Positions 17,078 through 25,998 of a DNA stretch of 64,000 bases are shown here, piece after piece (the first letter of the stretch is position 1; the number at the start of each line of letters is the position of its first letter). Made by a program: the position numbers and the translations under genes. The notes under the pieces were generated by a model. It was given only the letters and a program-made list of their open reading frames with translations. It ran no database searches and was not told the origin of the DNA. This stretch comes from Paenibacillus montanisoli (GTDB lineage Bacteria > Bacillota > Bacilli > Paenibacillales > Paenibacillaceae), in NCBI RefSeq assembly GCF_003268025.1, contig NZ_QLUW01000001.1, positions 248,001-312,000 of the forward strand. Direction: 5' to 3'.

Positions 17078-17359
17078 TTGTTTATTGACAACTGCTATAT
17101 CCTGCTATATCAAGGGGATAGTGCGATAACACCGACACAAGCTTATAGGCAGCTAAGTAAAGCGGCCGACATGGTCGAGGTTAAATCCGTTGGTAACCAT
17201 ACGTGCCGCAAGACATTCGGCTACTGGTTCTATAAGCAGACTAAGGATGTGGCGAAGCTCCAAAGCATTTTGAACCATAGCAAGCCGGACGTAACGCTTC
17301 GATACATCGGCATCACCGCTGAAGAAATTGAATCCGATTTAGCTGATTTTAAGCTATAG
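17078..17359 (+). pseudogene. Tyrosine recombinase (phage integrase) C-terminal fragment
   Basis: About 93 codons of the catalytic end of a tyrosine integrase: the HxxR motif in VGNHTCRKTFGY, the second His in SILNHSKPDVTLRYIG and the nucleophilic Tyr in RYIGIT. Complete integrases are about 300-400 residues and carry a first catalytic Arg and an N-terminal arm and core-binding domain; these are absent. The only upstream start is a TTG without a ribosome site. It is a remnant that marks past integration of a phage or conjugative element. Confidence 0.8.
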
Positions 17360-17486
17360 CTACCGGGGTTCCTTGTTAAGCTAACAGGCAGTATTGTTTC
17401 GTACCATTATCTACCCTAAATTGCCAGCAACATTTTATATTGTTTGATTCGTCAATACTATAACTCAGTACAGTGGGGGTAATGAT

Positions 17487-18272
17487 TTGAAGAGAACTAC
17501 AGTGTTTCTTGTTTTTATTTTGGCGATAATGGGCGTTGTCGGGTGCACGAAATCTGTTGTCATCAATGACGAATCGCAAAAAGAATCTTCGACCGTTGGT
17601 ACAGGCAGCGACCAAGCGGAAGAAAAAGTCGCCGAGCCAGCCGAGTGCATGGCGATAATCGAATGGGTCGACTTCTTAATGAACAACGACATCAAGTATT
17701 ATCAAAACTACGAAGCGACCGAGGCTTTAGAAACGAAACAACTTGGGGGCAAGGTCGGAGAGGTCGCTTACAAATTGGACGGAAACGCCTGCACAGGTCA
17801 TGTGTCAATAAACGGCGACGCGGCGTATCTTCCTGTCGGAACGCCTATATATGAACTAAAAGGATACAAACCAGAGTTCCGAGTCGTCGCGGACAACAAA
17901 ATCTACGAAGTGAATCATAATCCGAACGCAGAGACGATTGGTGAACTTATGGACATAGAAGGCAGAGTTTTGAAGATCGCTTTAGAAAGCGGCTATGACG
18001 GAAGCCATATCGGCGACTTCGAAGAAGTAGTGTCCGCTGAATTCGTTCGGGAATTGCTGCCTCTTAAGTATGTCGGCTTCGAAAAGGTTTACGAGAAAAC
18101 AAAACACGAATCAGGAGTTTTCCTGCGCGTGTACCTTCAAGATGGCACATCATTCCGCATGGTCTATTATCCCCAGGCGAACGCCTTCACTGCGGGAGCT
18201 TTTGGAACGGAAAAGTTGAAAGAGTTGATCATGGAGCAAAGGAAACGGATCAAAGGAGCGGCGGGATTGTAG
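17487..18272 (+). CDS. Lipoprotein of unknown function
   Basis: Protein of 261 residues with a signal peptide ending in the lipobox MGVVGC (Cys20), a charged tether to about 50, then a globular domain I do not recognise. Two conserved-looking segments are AYLPVGTPIYELKGYKPEFR and the C-terminal RMVYYPQANAFTAGAFG. The TTG start is supported by AGTGGGGGT eight bases upstream. It would be anchored on the outer face of the membrane. It stands alone between the integrase remnant and the second kinase gene; no neighbour suggests a role. Confidence 0.75.
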   Translation: MKRTTVFLVFILAIMGVVGCTKSVVINDESQKESSTVGTGSDQAEEKVAEPAECMAIIEWVDFLMNNDIKYYQNYEATEALETKQLGGKVGEVAYKLDGNACTGHVSINGDAAYLPVGTPIYELKGYKPEFRVVADNKIYEVNHNPNAETIGELMDIEGRVLKIALESGYDGSHIGDFEEVVSAEFVRELLPLKYVGFEKVYEKTKHESGVFLRVYLQDGTSFRMVYYPQANAFTAGAFGTEKLKELIMEQRKRIKGAAGL

Positions 18273-18461
18273 AGGCGATAGTGCGCATGAGTTATATATG
18301 AAACGTAAAGTAATTTAAATAATGGTTGTTTTATATCCACCACTGGGATCCCTTTAAAGAGCAGAGATATGATTTTGATTAAAACCTTTGGTAACATCGG
18401 TATTAATGGCAGCTTCATCGTTAATCTGAACCATATATTGTGAATTTGCTTAAGATAAGAT

Positions 18462-18500
18462 GCTGTATGACTTCCGATGGAGTCATGCGGCTCTTTTTTT
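18462..18500 (+). repeat. Dispersed hairpin repeat A, copy 1 (terminator-like)
   Basis: GCTGTATGACTTCC pairs with GGAGTCATGCGGC, followed by TCTTTTTTT. Close copies lie at 25850-25892 and 30607-30642. It is 190 bp beyond the lipoprotein stop, and nothing else was seen in the 331-bp gap 18273-18603 apart from the presumed promoter of the kinase gene. Confidence 0.75.
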
Positions 18501-18603
18501 GTTCTTCAAGGCTTCCAGTTCTGACTCGATATACCATTTTAATTATTGATGAAACCGCTTTCTGCTGATAGACTGATGCTATCTGCCGGAGTGGGGGCGA
18601 GTC

Positions 18604-20373
18604 ATGCTGAAATTATCCATAAAGACACAGCTTATCATCAGTTTTTTTGTCGTCATGCTGCCGGTCGTCTTGTTTCTTGTTGCGAATACGCTATATGCGA
18701 AGAACGTCGTCCGCGATAAGGTTTCCGAGACCTATCGAAATACGCTGGATATATTTGCGGAGAAGACGGATCGTTCGCTGAGCGAGGTCAGCAATTATTT
18801 GAACAAGATGGGCGTTCTCGACTTTGACGTCGGCCTGCTTTCTTCTTTTCCCTATGGCAGCGACAATTACGTGCTTACGAAGATCCGCATCCAAAATAAG
18901 CTGCAGCGCGACATCGTGTTCTATAACCCAGTCGACACGCTCTTCGTTTATAGCGGACAAGATATATTTTTCAGTACGACCGGCTCGTATGCGGTGATGA
19001 ATCACGTTCTTAACGACAATTTGGACGGCATCATCAAGTCGAATAAAGCGTCCGCACAGGGGCGCTGGCTGCTCTGGTACGACGCACGCGTGCCGGGAGG
19101 CGATTTTCTCGTCAAGGTCACCCAGGTGCCGGACAGCAACGTGTACGTCGGCTCGATCATCCGGATCTCCGAGCTGCTTAATCAGCTCGCCATACAATGG
19201 AAAGACGGCAAGATCGGCGAGTCGGCGATCTACCGCAAGGATGGCATGCGGCTTGGCGTTCCGACCAAATGGGATCATTTTGCGGCAGCGGACAACGAGA
19301 CGCCGCCTCAGAATGCGGAGCTGTACCAATTCGTCAAGGACAAGCAGACCGGCAAACGGTTCCTGCGCGTCGATCGCCCGAGCGGACAAGCGGATTTCAC
19401 GATCAACATTCTCGTACCCGAAAGTTATATGCTGCAGGGGCTGCCCTATTTTCAGAAAGCGACTTATATCTTGAATTTTGGGCTGCTCTTTATCTTTGCT
19501 CTGTATTTGTTCTTTATCCGGCATATGCTCTTCAAGCCGCTCCAACTGCTGATCGCCGGAATGAAGAAGCTGTCGCTCGGCATGCTGGATGTACGTCTGC
19601 AGACCAACGAGACGCTCGAATTCGTCTTCCTGGCCAACACCTTCAACAACATGGCCGAGCAAATCAAGAGTTTGCGCATCGGCGTGTACGAAGAGCAGCT
19701 GCGGGTGCAGAAGATCGAGCTCAAGCAGCTTCAGGCCCAGATCAACCCGCACTTCTATATGAATAGCCTGAACATCATCTACAATTTCGCGGCTTTAAAG
19801 GATACGGATTCGGTGAAGAAGATGTCGCTCCATCTCGCGGATTATTTCCGCTTCATTATGAGGGTCAATCGCGATCTCATTACGCTGGACGAGGAGCTCA
19901 GGCATATTCGCAACTACATGGACATCCAGAAGTTCAGGTTTCCAAACAAGCTCGACTGTGTCTGCGATATGCCGAACAAGCTCAAATCCATTCCATTGCC
20001 CGCGCTCACTATTCAGCCTTTTGTGGAAAATGCCATTATTCATGGATTCGTCAATCACAGACAGCCGTTTAAGATCACCGTGCGCGGCTCTCTCCTGCAT
20101 GAGCAGGGCGACGCCTTCCTCCTTATTGCGATAGAAGATACGGGCATCGGCTTCACCGAGGATGTGATGCGCCGTCTCAATGAAGGCGAGGGGCTCATGA
20201 GCGTGGAAACGAGCCGTCTCGGCATTCTGAATGTGATACAGCGTCTGAAGCTCCGCTATGACGGGCGCGCGGATATCCGTTTCTACAATGTGACGGAGAA
20301 CGGCGGCGCGGGCGTACGAATCCAGCTGCCGTTAGCCGAGGAACACGGACAAATCGAAGAGGAGATCGTCTGA
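18604..20373 (+). CDS. YesM-type sensor histidine kinase
   Basis: Complete kinase of 589 residues. A first transmembrane helix (about 9-30) is followed by an extracellular sensor domain of about 250 residues, a second helix (about 287-306), HAMP (about 307-360), phospho-acceptor His383 in QINPHFYMNSLN, and a HATPase_c domain with PFVENAIIHGF and EDTGIGF. The start ATG follows GTGGGGGCGAG. The response regulator gene begins two bases after its stop. It probably senses an extracellular sugar or the loaded binding protein of the ABC importer downstream. Confidence 0.94.
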   Translation: MLKLSIKTQLIISFFVVMLPVVLFLVANTLYAKNVVRDKVSETYRNTLDIFAEKTDRSLSEVSNYLNKMGVLDFDVGLLSSFPYGSDNYVLTKIRIQNKLQRDIVFYNPVDTLFVYSGQDIFFSTTGSYAVMNHVLNDNLDGIIKSNKASAQGRWLLWYDARVPGGDFLVKVTQVPDSNVYVGSIIRISELLNQLAIQWKDGKIGESAIYRKDGMRLGVPTKWDHFAAADNETPPQNAELYQFVKDKQTGKRFLRVDRPSGQADFTINILVPESYMLQGLPYFQKATYILNFGLLFIFALYLFFIRHMLFKPLQLLIAGMKKLSLGMLDVRLQTNETLEFVFLANTFNNMAEQIKSLRIGVYEEQLRVQKIELKQLQAQINPHFYMNSLNIIYNFAALKDTDSVKKMSLHLADYFRFIMRVNRDLITLDEELRHIRNYMDIQKFRFPNKLDCVCDMPNKLKSIPLPALTIQPFVENAIIHGFVNHRQPFKITVRGSLLHEQGDAFLLIAIEDTGIGFTEDVMRRLNEGEGLMSVETSRLGILNVIQRLKLRYDGRADIRFYNVTENGGAGVRIQLPLAEEHGQIEEEIV

Positions 20374-20375
20374 AT

Positions 20376-22040
20376 ATGGCTATGGAAGAAGCAACCTATA
20401 ATTTGCTGGTCGTAGATGATGAGGAGATTGCCATTCGCGGCATCGAGCATGGCATCGACTGGTCGACGCTGCCGGTGGCGAACATTTTCACGGCCTACGA
20501 TGCGGAGGAAGCCCGGCAGGTATTCAAGGATCATAAAGTACATGTCCTCATCTCCGATATCGATATGCCTAAGGAGAACGGCATCCAGCTGCTCGCCTGG
20601 GTGAACGAGCATTCGCCGGAGACGGAAACGATTATATTGACGGGGCATGCGGATTTTATTTTTGCGCAGCAGGCCGTGCAGCTCGACAGCTTCGACTATC
20701 TGCTCAAGCCGATCGATCATGATGTGCTGAAGGGCAGCGTCGAGAAGGCCATCAACACGATCGCCGAGCGTGAACGGGACGATTCCTTCCGTAAGACCTA
20801 TGAATACTACTATGACCAATGGAACCGTCAGCTCCCTCTGCTCGTCGAGCGGTTCTGGCAGGACGTGCTGAACCAGCGGATACAAACATCCGCGCCGCAG
20901 TTGGCACCTATGTACAGCTTGTACGATATCCAGCTCGATGCGGACAAGAAGGTGCTGCCGGTGCTGATCAGCGTCGAGGAGTGGAAGAAGGATTGGAGCA
21001 CGCATGATGAAGAGATCATGACCTACGCGCTGAAGAACGCCGCTGCGGAGATGCTGCTGAAGGATCGGGCCGGTCATATTATTCAGGATACGAACGGGAT
21101 GCTTTTCGCCCTGCTCTATAGTCCTGACGAAGGGCAGGAGGAGCTGCTTGCCGGCCTCGCGGCAGAATATGTCGATAAATGCGCGCAGTACCTGTACGCT
21201 GTGGTCTCCTGCTACATCGGCGAGGCGGTTCACGTCCCATCGCTTCGGGCTTGCGTCCAGCAGCTGGCGGAGATGGAGCGGTCGACCTTGGGTCAGACCG
21301 GAAGCGTATTTCGGCTTAACCCTCCTATGCAGCCTGGGAACAGCCCCGCCCGGCATAACGCCAACAAGCAGCACGGAAGATTCGCTGCGCCGGTGCCGAA
21401 CTACCAAGAGTGGTCGACGCTCGTCGAACAAGGCAAAGCTTCCGAGCTCCAGCTGCGCATTGAGGAGCTGTTCGATCGGCTCTCGGCCTCGCAGATCGAC
21501 CATGCCTATATCGTCAATTACTATTTCAGCGTCGTGCATATGATTTTCCAACTGTTTCAGCGACGTACTGTCTCTGCGCATGAGCTGTACAAGGGAGAGG
21601 AATGGAAGGCCGGCGAGTCCGCAATGAAGTCGCTCAGCGCGATGAAGGGTTGGACCATCCGCTTTATCGGAACAGCGGCCGAATTTCTCGGGGCGCAGGA
21701 GAAGGAAGTCTCGCATACGATTGCCCGAGTGCAGCAGTATATCAACGCGAACCTGCACCAGGAAATGAGCCGGGAAGATATCGCCGAGCATGTCTATTTG
21801 AATCCGGCCTATCTCTCCCGTTTGTTCCGCAAGGAAACCGGACTCTCTTTGACCGATTACACGGCATCGCTGCGCATCCAGAAGGCGAAGCTCGAGCTTT
21901 CGGACACGAACCATAGAGTCTGCGACGTGGCACTGTCCGTCGGCTACAGCAATTTCTCCCACTTTACGAAGCTGTTCAAGAAAACGACGGGCCTGACACC
22001 GCAAGAATACCGCAAAAAGCATCAGCGAATTCTCGAATAG
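20376..22040 (+). CDS. YesN-type response regulator, REC plus AraC HTH
   Basis: Regulator of 554 residues. Receiver domain 8-128 with Asp61 in LISDIDMP as phospho-acceptor and the conserved Lys in FDYLLKPI; a divergent middle region; AraC helix-turn-helix pair at about 450-550 (IAEHVYLNPAYLSRLFRKETG and VALSVGYSNFSHFTKLFKK). A GAGGAGATC site at the end of the kinase gene precedes the ATG. A strong terminator at 22086 separates it from the ABC genes, so those must have their own promoter in the last 40 bp before 22160 or depend on read-through. Confidence 0.93.
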   Translation: MAMEEATYNLLVVDDEEIAIRGIEHGIDWSTLPVANIFTAYDAEEARQVFKDHKVHVLISDIDMPKENGIQLLAWVNEHSPETETIILTGHADFIFAQQAVQLDSFDYLLKPIDHDVLKGSVEKAINTIAERERDDSFRKTYEYYYDQWNRQLPLLVERFWQDVLNQRIQTSAPQLAPMYSLYDIQLDADKKVLPVLISVEEWKKDWSTHDEEIMTYALKNAAAEMLLKDRAGHIIQDTNGMLFALLYSPDEGQEELLAGLAAEYVDKCAQYLYAVVSCYIGEAVHVPSLRACVQQLAEMERSTLGQTGSVFRLNPPMQPGNSPARHNANKQHGRFAAPVPNYQEWSTLVEQGKASELQLRIEELFDRLSASQIDHAYIVNYYFSVVHMIFQLFQRRTVSAHELYKGEEWKAGESAMKSLSAMKGWTIRFIGTAAEFLGAQEKEVSHTIARVQQYINANLHQEMSREDIAEHVYLNPAYLSRLFRKETGLSLTDYTASLRIQKAKLELSDTNHRVCDVALSVGYSNFSHFTKLFKKTTGLTPQEYRKKHQRILE

Positions 22041-22085
22041 AGCCTGCAGAAAGCGCATCAGGTCACAAAAGCGCTAAACAGGTCA

Positions 22086-22118
22086 CGACGCCGATAGAGG
22101 ACGGCGTCGTTTTTTTTA
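22086..22118 (+). terminator. Rho-independent terminator after the regulator gene
   Basis: ACGACGCCG pairs with CGGCGTCGT and runs into nine T. It lies 46 bp past the stop codon. Confidence 0.9.
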
Positions 22119-22159
22119 TAAGATAGTCCTATAGAGCCAACTACGAAGGAGGAACGACG

Positions 22160-23134
22160 ATGGCGCAATTGAAAACGGTTGCACCTACGATGCCGCAGGC
22201 GATTCCGAAAACGCGCAAATTTTCGCTCGCAGCTAATTTTCGCAAATACTGGATCTTCTACCTTATGATGCTCCCAGGCATCTTGCTGCTCGTATTCAAC
22301 AACTACTTGCCGATGTTCGGCATTATCATCGCGTTCAAGACGGTCAACTACACCGATGGCATTCTCGGAAGCCCTTGGTCGGGCTTATCCAACTTCTCCT
22401 ATCTGTTCAAGACGTCGGATGCCTGGATTATTACGCGCAATACGCTGGCGTATAACTCGCTGTTTATCGTACTGAACCTGGTGATTCCGCTTGCTTTTGC
22501 CCTCATGCTTAACGAGATGAAGAGCCGCTTCATGTCGAAGCTGCACCAGACGGTCATGTTCCTGCCGTACTTCCTGTCCATGGTCGTCATTTCGTACCTG
22601 GTGTTCGGCTTCCTGAGCGACGAGCACGGTTTCATGAACGGGTCGCTTCTTCCCGCGCTGAATATCGAGCCGATTCGCTGGTATTTCACGAAAGAAGTGT
22701 GGCCGTACATCCTGCCGCTCGTCAACACTTGGCGGGGGATGGGCTACTACACGGTCATGTACATGGCGGCCATCATCGGCATCGACGACGAATACTACGA
22801 GGCTGCGACGATTGACGGGGCATCCAAATGGCAGCAGATGACGAGCATTACGATCCCGCTCATCACCCCTGTCCTTACCATTATTACGCTGCTGCAAATC
22901 GGACGGATTTTCAATGCCGACTTCGGACTGTTCTTCCAGGTTCCCCGTGAATCCGGCGTGCTGTTCCCGGTAACGAACGTTATCGATACGTATGTATACC
23001 GTACCTTCCTGACCGTAGGCGATATCGGATTGTCCTCTGCGGCCGGACTTCTGCAGTCCATAGTCGGGTTCGTCCTGGTCTTCTTCTCCAACTGGATCGT
23101 CCGCCGCTTTAACAGAGATAATGCACTATTCTAG
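22160..23134 (+). CDS. Polysaccharide/sugar ABC permease, LplB type
   Basis: Membrane permease of 324 residues with about six helices and the N-terminal extension typical of LplB proteins. The EAA loop reads YEAATIDGASKWQQMTSITI, and the LplB-characteristic NADFGLFFQVPRESG lies near 255. Start: ATG after GAAGGAGGAACGACG. It precedes its partner permease by 12 bp. In Paenibacillus such pairs, with a large binding protein and a YesM/YesN system, import plant cell-wall oligosaccharides; no ATPase gene accompanies them here. Confidence 0.93.
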   Translation: MAQLKTVAPTMPQAIPKTRKFSLAANFRKYWIFYLMMLPGILLLVFNNYLPMFGIIIAFKTVNYTDGILGSPWSGLSNFSYLFKTSDAWIITRNTLAYNSLFIVLNLVIPLAFALMLNEMKSRFMSKLHQTVMFLPYFLSMVVISYLVFGFLSDEHGFMNGSLLPALNIEPIRWYFTKEVWPYILPLVNTWRGMGYYTVMYMAAIIGIDDEYYEAATIDGASKWQQMTSITIPLITPVLTIITLLQIGRIFNADFGLFFQVPRESGVLFPVTNVIDTYVYRTFLTVGDIGLSSAAGLLQSIVGFVLVFFSNWIVRRFNRDNALF

Positions 23135-23146
23135 GAGGGAGCCGCA

Positions 23147-24094
23147 ATGGCTGATGTATTGAATACCGGCACGACCCTAACAGTCGCTGCATCCAACCCG
23201 AAAAACAAACTCGGACTTACGGCGTCGCTCAGCATTAATATCTTCTTTGTCATCTATTCACTGCTGTGCATTATCCCGCTGCTGCTGCTCGTCATGGTAT
23301 CGTTCTCGGACGAAGCGTCGATCGTGCGCGGCGGCTACAAGTTCTGGCCCGATCATTTCAGCCTGGCGGCATACCGCTTTCTCGGCCAGGATATCGGTCA
23401 AATCTTGCATTCCTACGGCATCTCGATCATTGTGACCGTGGCAGGCACAGCGCTGAGCATGATCATCATTGCGCTGTATGCCTATCCGATCTCGCGGCCG
23501 AATTTTCCGCAAGCCAAATTCTTTACCTTCTTCGCCTTCTTCACGATGCTGTTCTCGGGCGGCCTTGTACCGTGGTATCTGGTCTATGTGCAAGTCCTTG
23601 ATCTCAAGGATACGTTAGGTGCGTTAATTGTCCCGCAAATTATGTCCGCATTCTGGGTGCTCGTCACCAGGACGTTCTTCCAGACAACGATTCCGGGACA
23701 GGTGCTCGAATCTGCCAAAATCGACGGCGCAGGCGAACTGCGGATATTCTTCCAGATCGTCATGCCGCTCTCGCTTCCGGTACTCGCGACGGTCGCCTTG
23801 TTCCAAACGCTCTCGTATTGGAATGACTGGTTCCTAAGCCTGGTGTTTATTACCGGAGAGCACAATATATCCGTTCAATATCTGATGTACAAACTGATGG
23901 CGAACATTCAATTCCTCGCGAACAACACAACAGCCGCGAACGCCATCGCTTCAGCCGGCGGGATGATGAACTTCCCGAGCGAAACCGTTCGGATGGCGAT
24001 GGTTATCGTCGGCATCGGACCGATCATACTGGCTTACCCGTTCTTCCAGAAATATTTTATCAAAGGTCTTACGGTAGGCGCCGTAAAAGGCTAA
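23147..24094 (+). CDS. Carbohydrate ABC permease, LplC/YtcP type
   Basis: Partner permease of 315 residues with about six helices. EAA-like loop ESAKIDGAGELRIFFQIVMP; the family-typical MLFSGGLVPWYLVY lies near 133 and YWNDWFLSLVFI near 225; it ends with the common FIKGLTVGAVKG tail. ATG follows AGGAGGGAGCCGCA. A short hairpin (AACCGG/CCGGTT at 24106-24121) lies between it and the binding-protein gene. Assignment is firm; substrate unknown. Confidence 0.93.
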   Translation: MADVLNTGTTLTVAASNPKNKLGLTASLSINIFFVIYSLLCIIPLLLLVMVSFSDEASIVRGGYKFWPDHFSLAAYRFLGQDIGQILHSYGISIIVTVAGTALSMIIIALYAYPISRPNFPQAKFFTFFAFFTMLFSGGLVPWYLVYVQVLDLKDTLGALIVPQIMSAFWVLVTRTFFQTTIPGQVLESAKIDGAGELRIFFQIVMPLSLPVLATVALFQTLSYWNDWFLSLVFITGEHNISVQYLMYKLMANIQFLANNTTAANAIASAGGMMNFPSETVRMAMVIVGIGPIILAYPFFQKYFIKGLTVGAVKG

Positions 24095-24161
24095 TCATCA
24101 GCTGCAACCGGACTTCCGGTTTGGCATAGCACCACATTTTCTTGGGAGGTCGACTTAAACC

Positions 24162-25727
24162 ATGCAAACAAAGAAGAGAACCGTATCGGCTGCACTGGCA
24201 CTCTTATGTACGACTGCAATGATTCTGTCCGCTTGCGGAAGCGGCGGGAACAATAACTCAGGGAATTCTAGCAACTCGGGCAATGCGAAGAACAGCGGCA
24301 GCGAAGCAAGCACCAACAATCAGGCAGCAGGGGATTCCACTGCGGCATCTGATCTGGAGCCTTACAAGCTCAAGCTCGTTTATGAAGGCCCGCCTCAACC
24401 GGACGAAGCGAAAATCGAAGAAGCGATGAACAAAATTTTGACGGCAAAAATCAACGCGACGATCGACCTGTCTCCGATTGACTGGGGCGCATGGGACGAT
24501 AAAGTCAACCTGATGATCGCTTCCCGCGAGCCGGTTGACGTCCTATTCACCGCACAATGGAACGGTTACTCGAAGAACGTGGCTAAAGGCGCTTATATCG
24601 ACCTCGGCGACCTGCTGAAGAAGTACGGCCAAGGCATTACAAGCTCGCTGGATCCAATCTTCCTGGAAGGCTCGAAAATTAACGGCAAAAACTACGGCAT
24701 TCCGACCAACAAAGAGCTTGCGACCTCTGCCGGCGTCGTGTATCGCAAAGATATCGCCGACGAGCTTGGCCTTGATATGAGCACGGTCAAAACGGCTGAA
24801 GACCTGGACGCGATCTATAAGATCGTTCAAGAGAAGAAGCCGGATATGATTCCGCTGTACACGTCGGGCGGTATCTTCGCGAACTTCCTGAACGAATTCG
24901 ACTTCCTTGGCGACGGCACGATCCCAGGCGTTATCTCCAAGAACGGCAACGACACGAAGGTGAAAATGGCGGAAGAATCGGAGGTCTACGTTCGCTACTT
25001 GAAGCTGGCGCATGATTACTTCCAGAAGGGCTACATCAACAAAGACGCGGCGACAACGCAATTGTCCAGCGGCGACGCCTATAAAGGCGGCAACGTGTTC
25101 TCCACGATCGAGCCGCTGAAACCGGGTAAAGACGCGGAGATTGCCAATGCTGCCGGCCTTGGCGGCAAACTGGCTCAAATTTACTTGATCGGCAAAACGG
25201 TATCGACAGGTGAAACTGCAGGCGCAATGCTAGCGGTCTCCTCGACGTCCAAAGATCCGGATCGCGCCATGATGTTCATCAACCTGCTGCACACGGACAA
25301 AGAACTCGTTAACCTGTTGAACTTCGGAGTGGAAGGCGTTCACTTCACTCGCAGCGGCGAAATCATGACACCGACAGACCAAACGTCGAAATACGCGCCG
25401 GGCGTTGCATGGGAGCTTGGCAACCAGTTCCTGAACTATGTCTGGAATACGGAAGATCCGCAGAAATGGGAGAAATTCAAAGAATTCAACGAAGGTGCAG
25501 TGCCATCCCCAGCGCTTGGCTTCGTCTTCAACGGCGACAACGTCAAAGCCGAAGTCGGCGCACTGGCAAACGTGATCAAGCAGTACGCGAAGGCGCTTGA
25601 AACGGGTTCGGTTGATCCGGATAAAGTGTTGCCGGAGTATATCAGCGCACTGAAAGCTGCCGGCGTAGACAAAGTCATCGCTGAGAAGCAGAAGCAGTTC
25701 GATGAGTTCCTGGCAAGCAAGAAGTAG
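24162..25727 (+). CDS. Large solute-binding lipoprotein (LplA-type)
   Basis: Binding protein of 521 residues. Signal peptide with the lipobox ILSACGSG (Cys25) and an Asn/Ser/Gly-rich linker to about 65. The mature domain has the LplA-like pattern, for example NLMIASREPVDVLFTAQWN and YGIPTNKELATSAGVVYRKD, and a C-terminus rich in Lys/Gln. ATG follows TTGGGAGGTCG. It is the last gene of the permease operon and is followed by a strong terminator. It should capture the oligosaccharide for the two permeases upstream and may present it to the kinase encoded at 18604. Confidence 0.92.
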   Translation: MQTKKRTVSAALALLCTTAMILSACGSGGNNNSGNSSNSGNAKNSGSEASTNNQAAGDSTAASDLEPYKLKLVYEGPPQPDEAKIEEAMNKILTAKINATIDLSPIDWGAWDDKVNLMIASREPVDVLFTAQWNGYSKNVAKGAYIDLGDLLKKYGQGITSSLDPIFLEGSKINGKNYGIPTNKELATSAGVVYRKDIADELGLDMSTVKTAEDLDAIYKIVQEKKPDMIPLYTSGGIFANFLNEFDFLGDGTIPGVISKNGNDTKVKMAEESEVYVRYLKLAHDYFQKGYINKDAATTQLSSGDAYKGGNVFSTIEPLKPGKDAEIANAAGLGGKLAQIYLIGKTVSTGETAGAMLAVSSTSKDPDRAMMFINLLHTDKELVNLLNFGVEGVHFTRSGEIMTPTDQTSKYAPGVAWELGNQFLNYVWNTEDPQKWEKFKEFNEGAVPSPALGFVFNGDNVKAEVGALANVIKQYAKALETGSVDPDKVLPEYISALKAAGVDKVIAEKQKQFDEFLASKK

Positions 25728-25756
25728 TGCTGCGCAAGAAGCAGCAATAAGTGGTA

Positions 25757-25789
25757 AAAGCCTGAGAGCTGGGTGCTCTCAGGCTTTTT
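25757..25789 (+). terminator. Rho-independent terminator of the second ABC operon
   Basis: AAAGCCTGAGAGC pairs with GCTCTCAGGCTTT, followed by TT. It is 30 bp after the binding-protein stop. Confidence 0.92.
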
Positions 25790-25849
25790 GTTTCGCCCTG
25801 TGGGACTGCAGAACCCCCAGTCTATATCGCTGGCAGCGAAGAGGTCCAA

Positions 25850-25892
25850 GCTGTATGACTTCCACCGGAGTCATGCGGCTCATTTTATTTTT
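25850..25892 (+). repeat. Dispersed hairpin repeat A, copy 2
   Basis: GCTGTATGACTTCC and GGAGTCATGCGGC, followed by TCATTTTATTTTT. It lies 60 bp behind a complete terminator, so it is not needed to end that transcript. Confidence 0.75.
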
Positions 25893-25998
25893 ACCCAGGC
25901 TGTCTAGCCAAAATGTACATTTGTTTTAGATAAATGCCGTTTCGAAAAACCTACTATTGAATTTAATAGAAATAAATTAATAGAAAGGAAGAGCCGCT

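Noticed and set aside
20283-22058. 591-codon minus-strand frame
   Set aside because: It lies antisense over the whole second response regulator; the plus-strand product has clear REC and AraC motifs, and the antisense translation is Arg/Leu/His-rich without motifs.
25921-25998. Sigma-K promoter for the orphan gene at 25999
   Set aside because: AACC is present, but no CATAnnnTA element lies at proper spacing; the nearest AATAGAAATA is off by one position.
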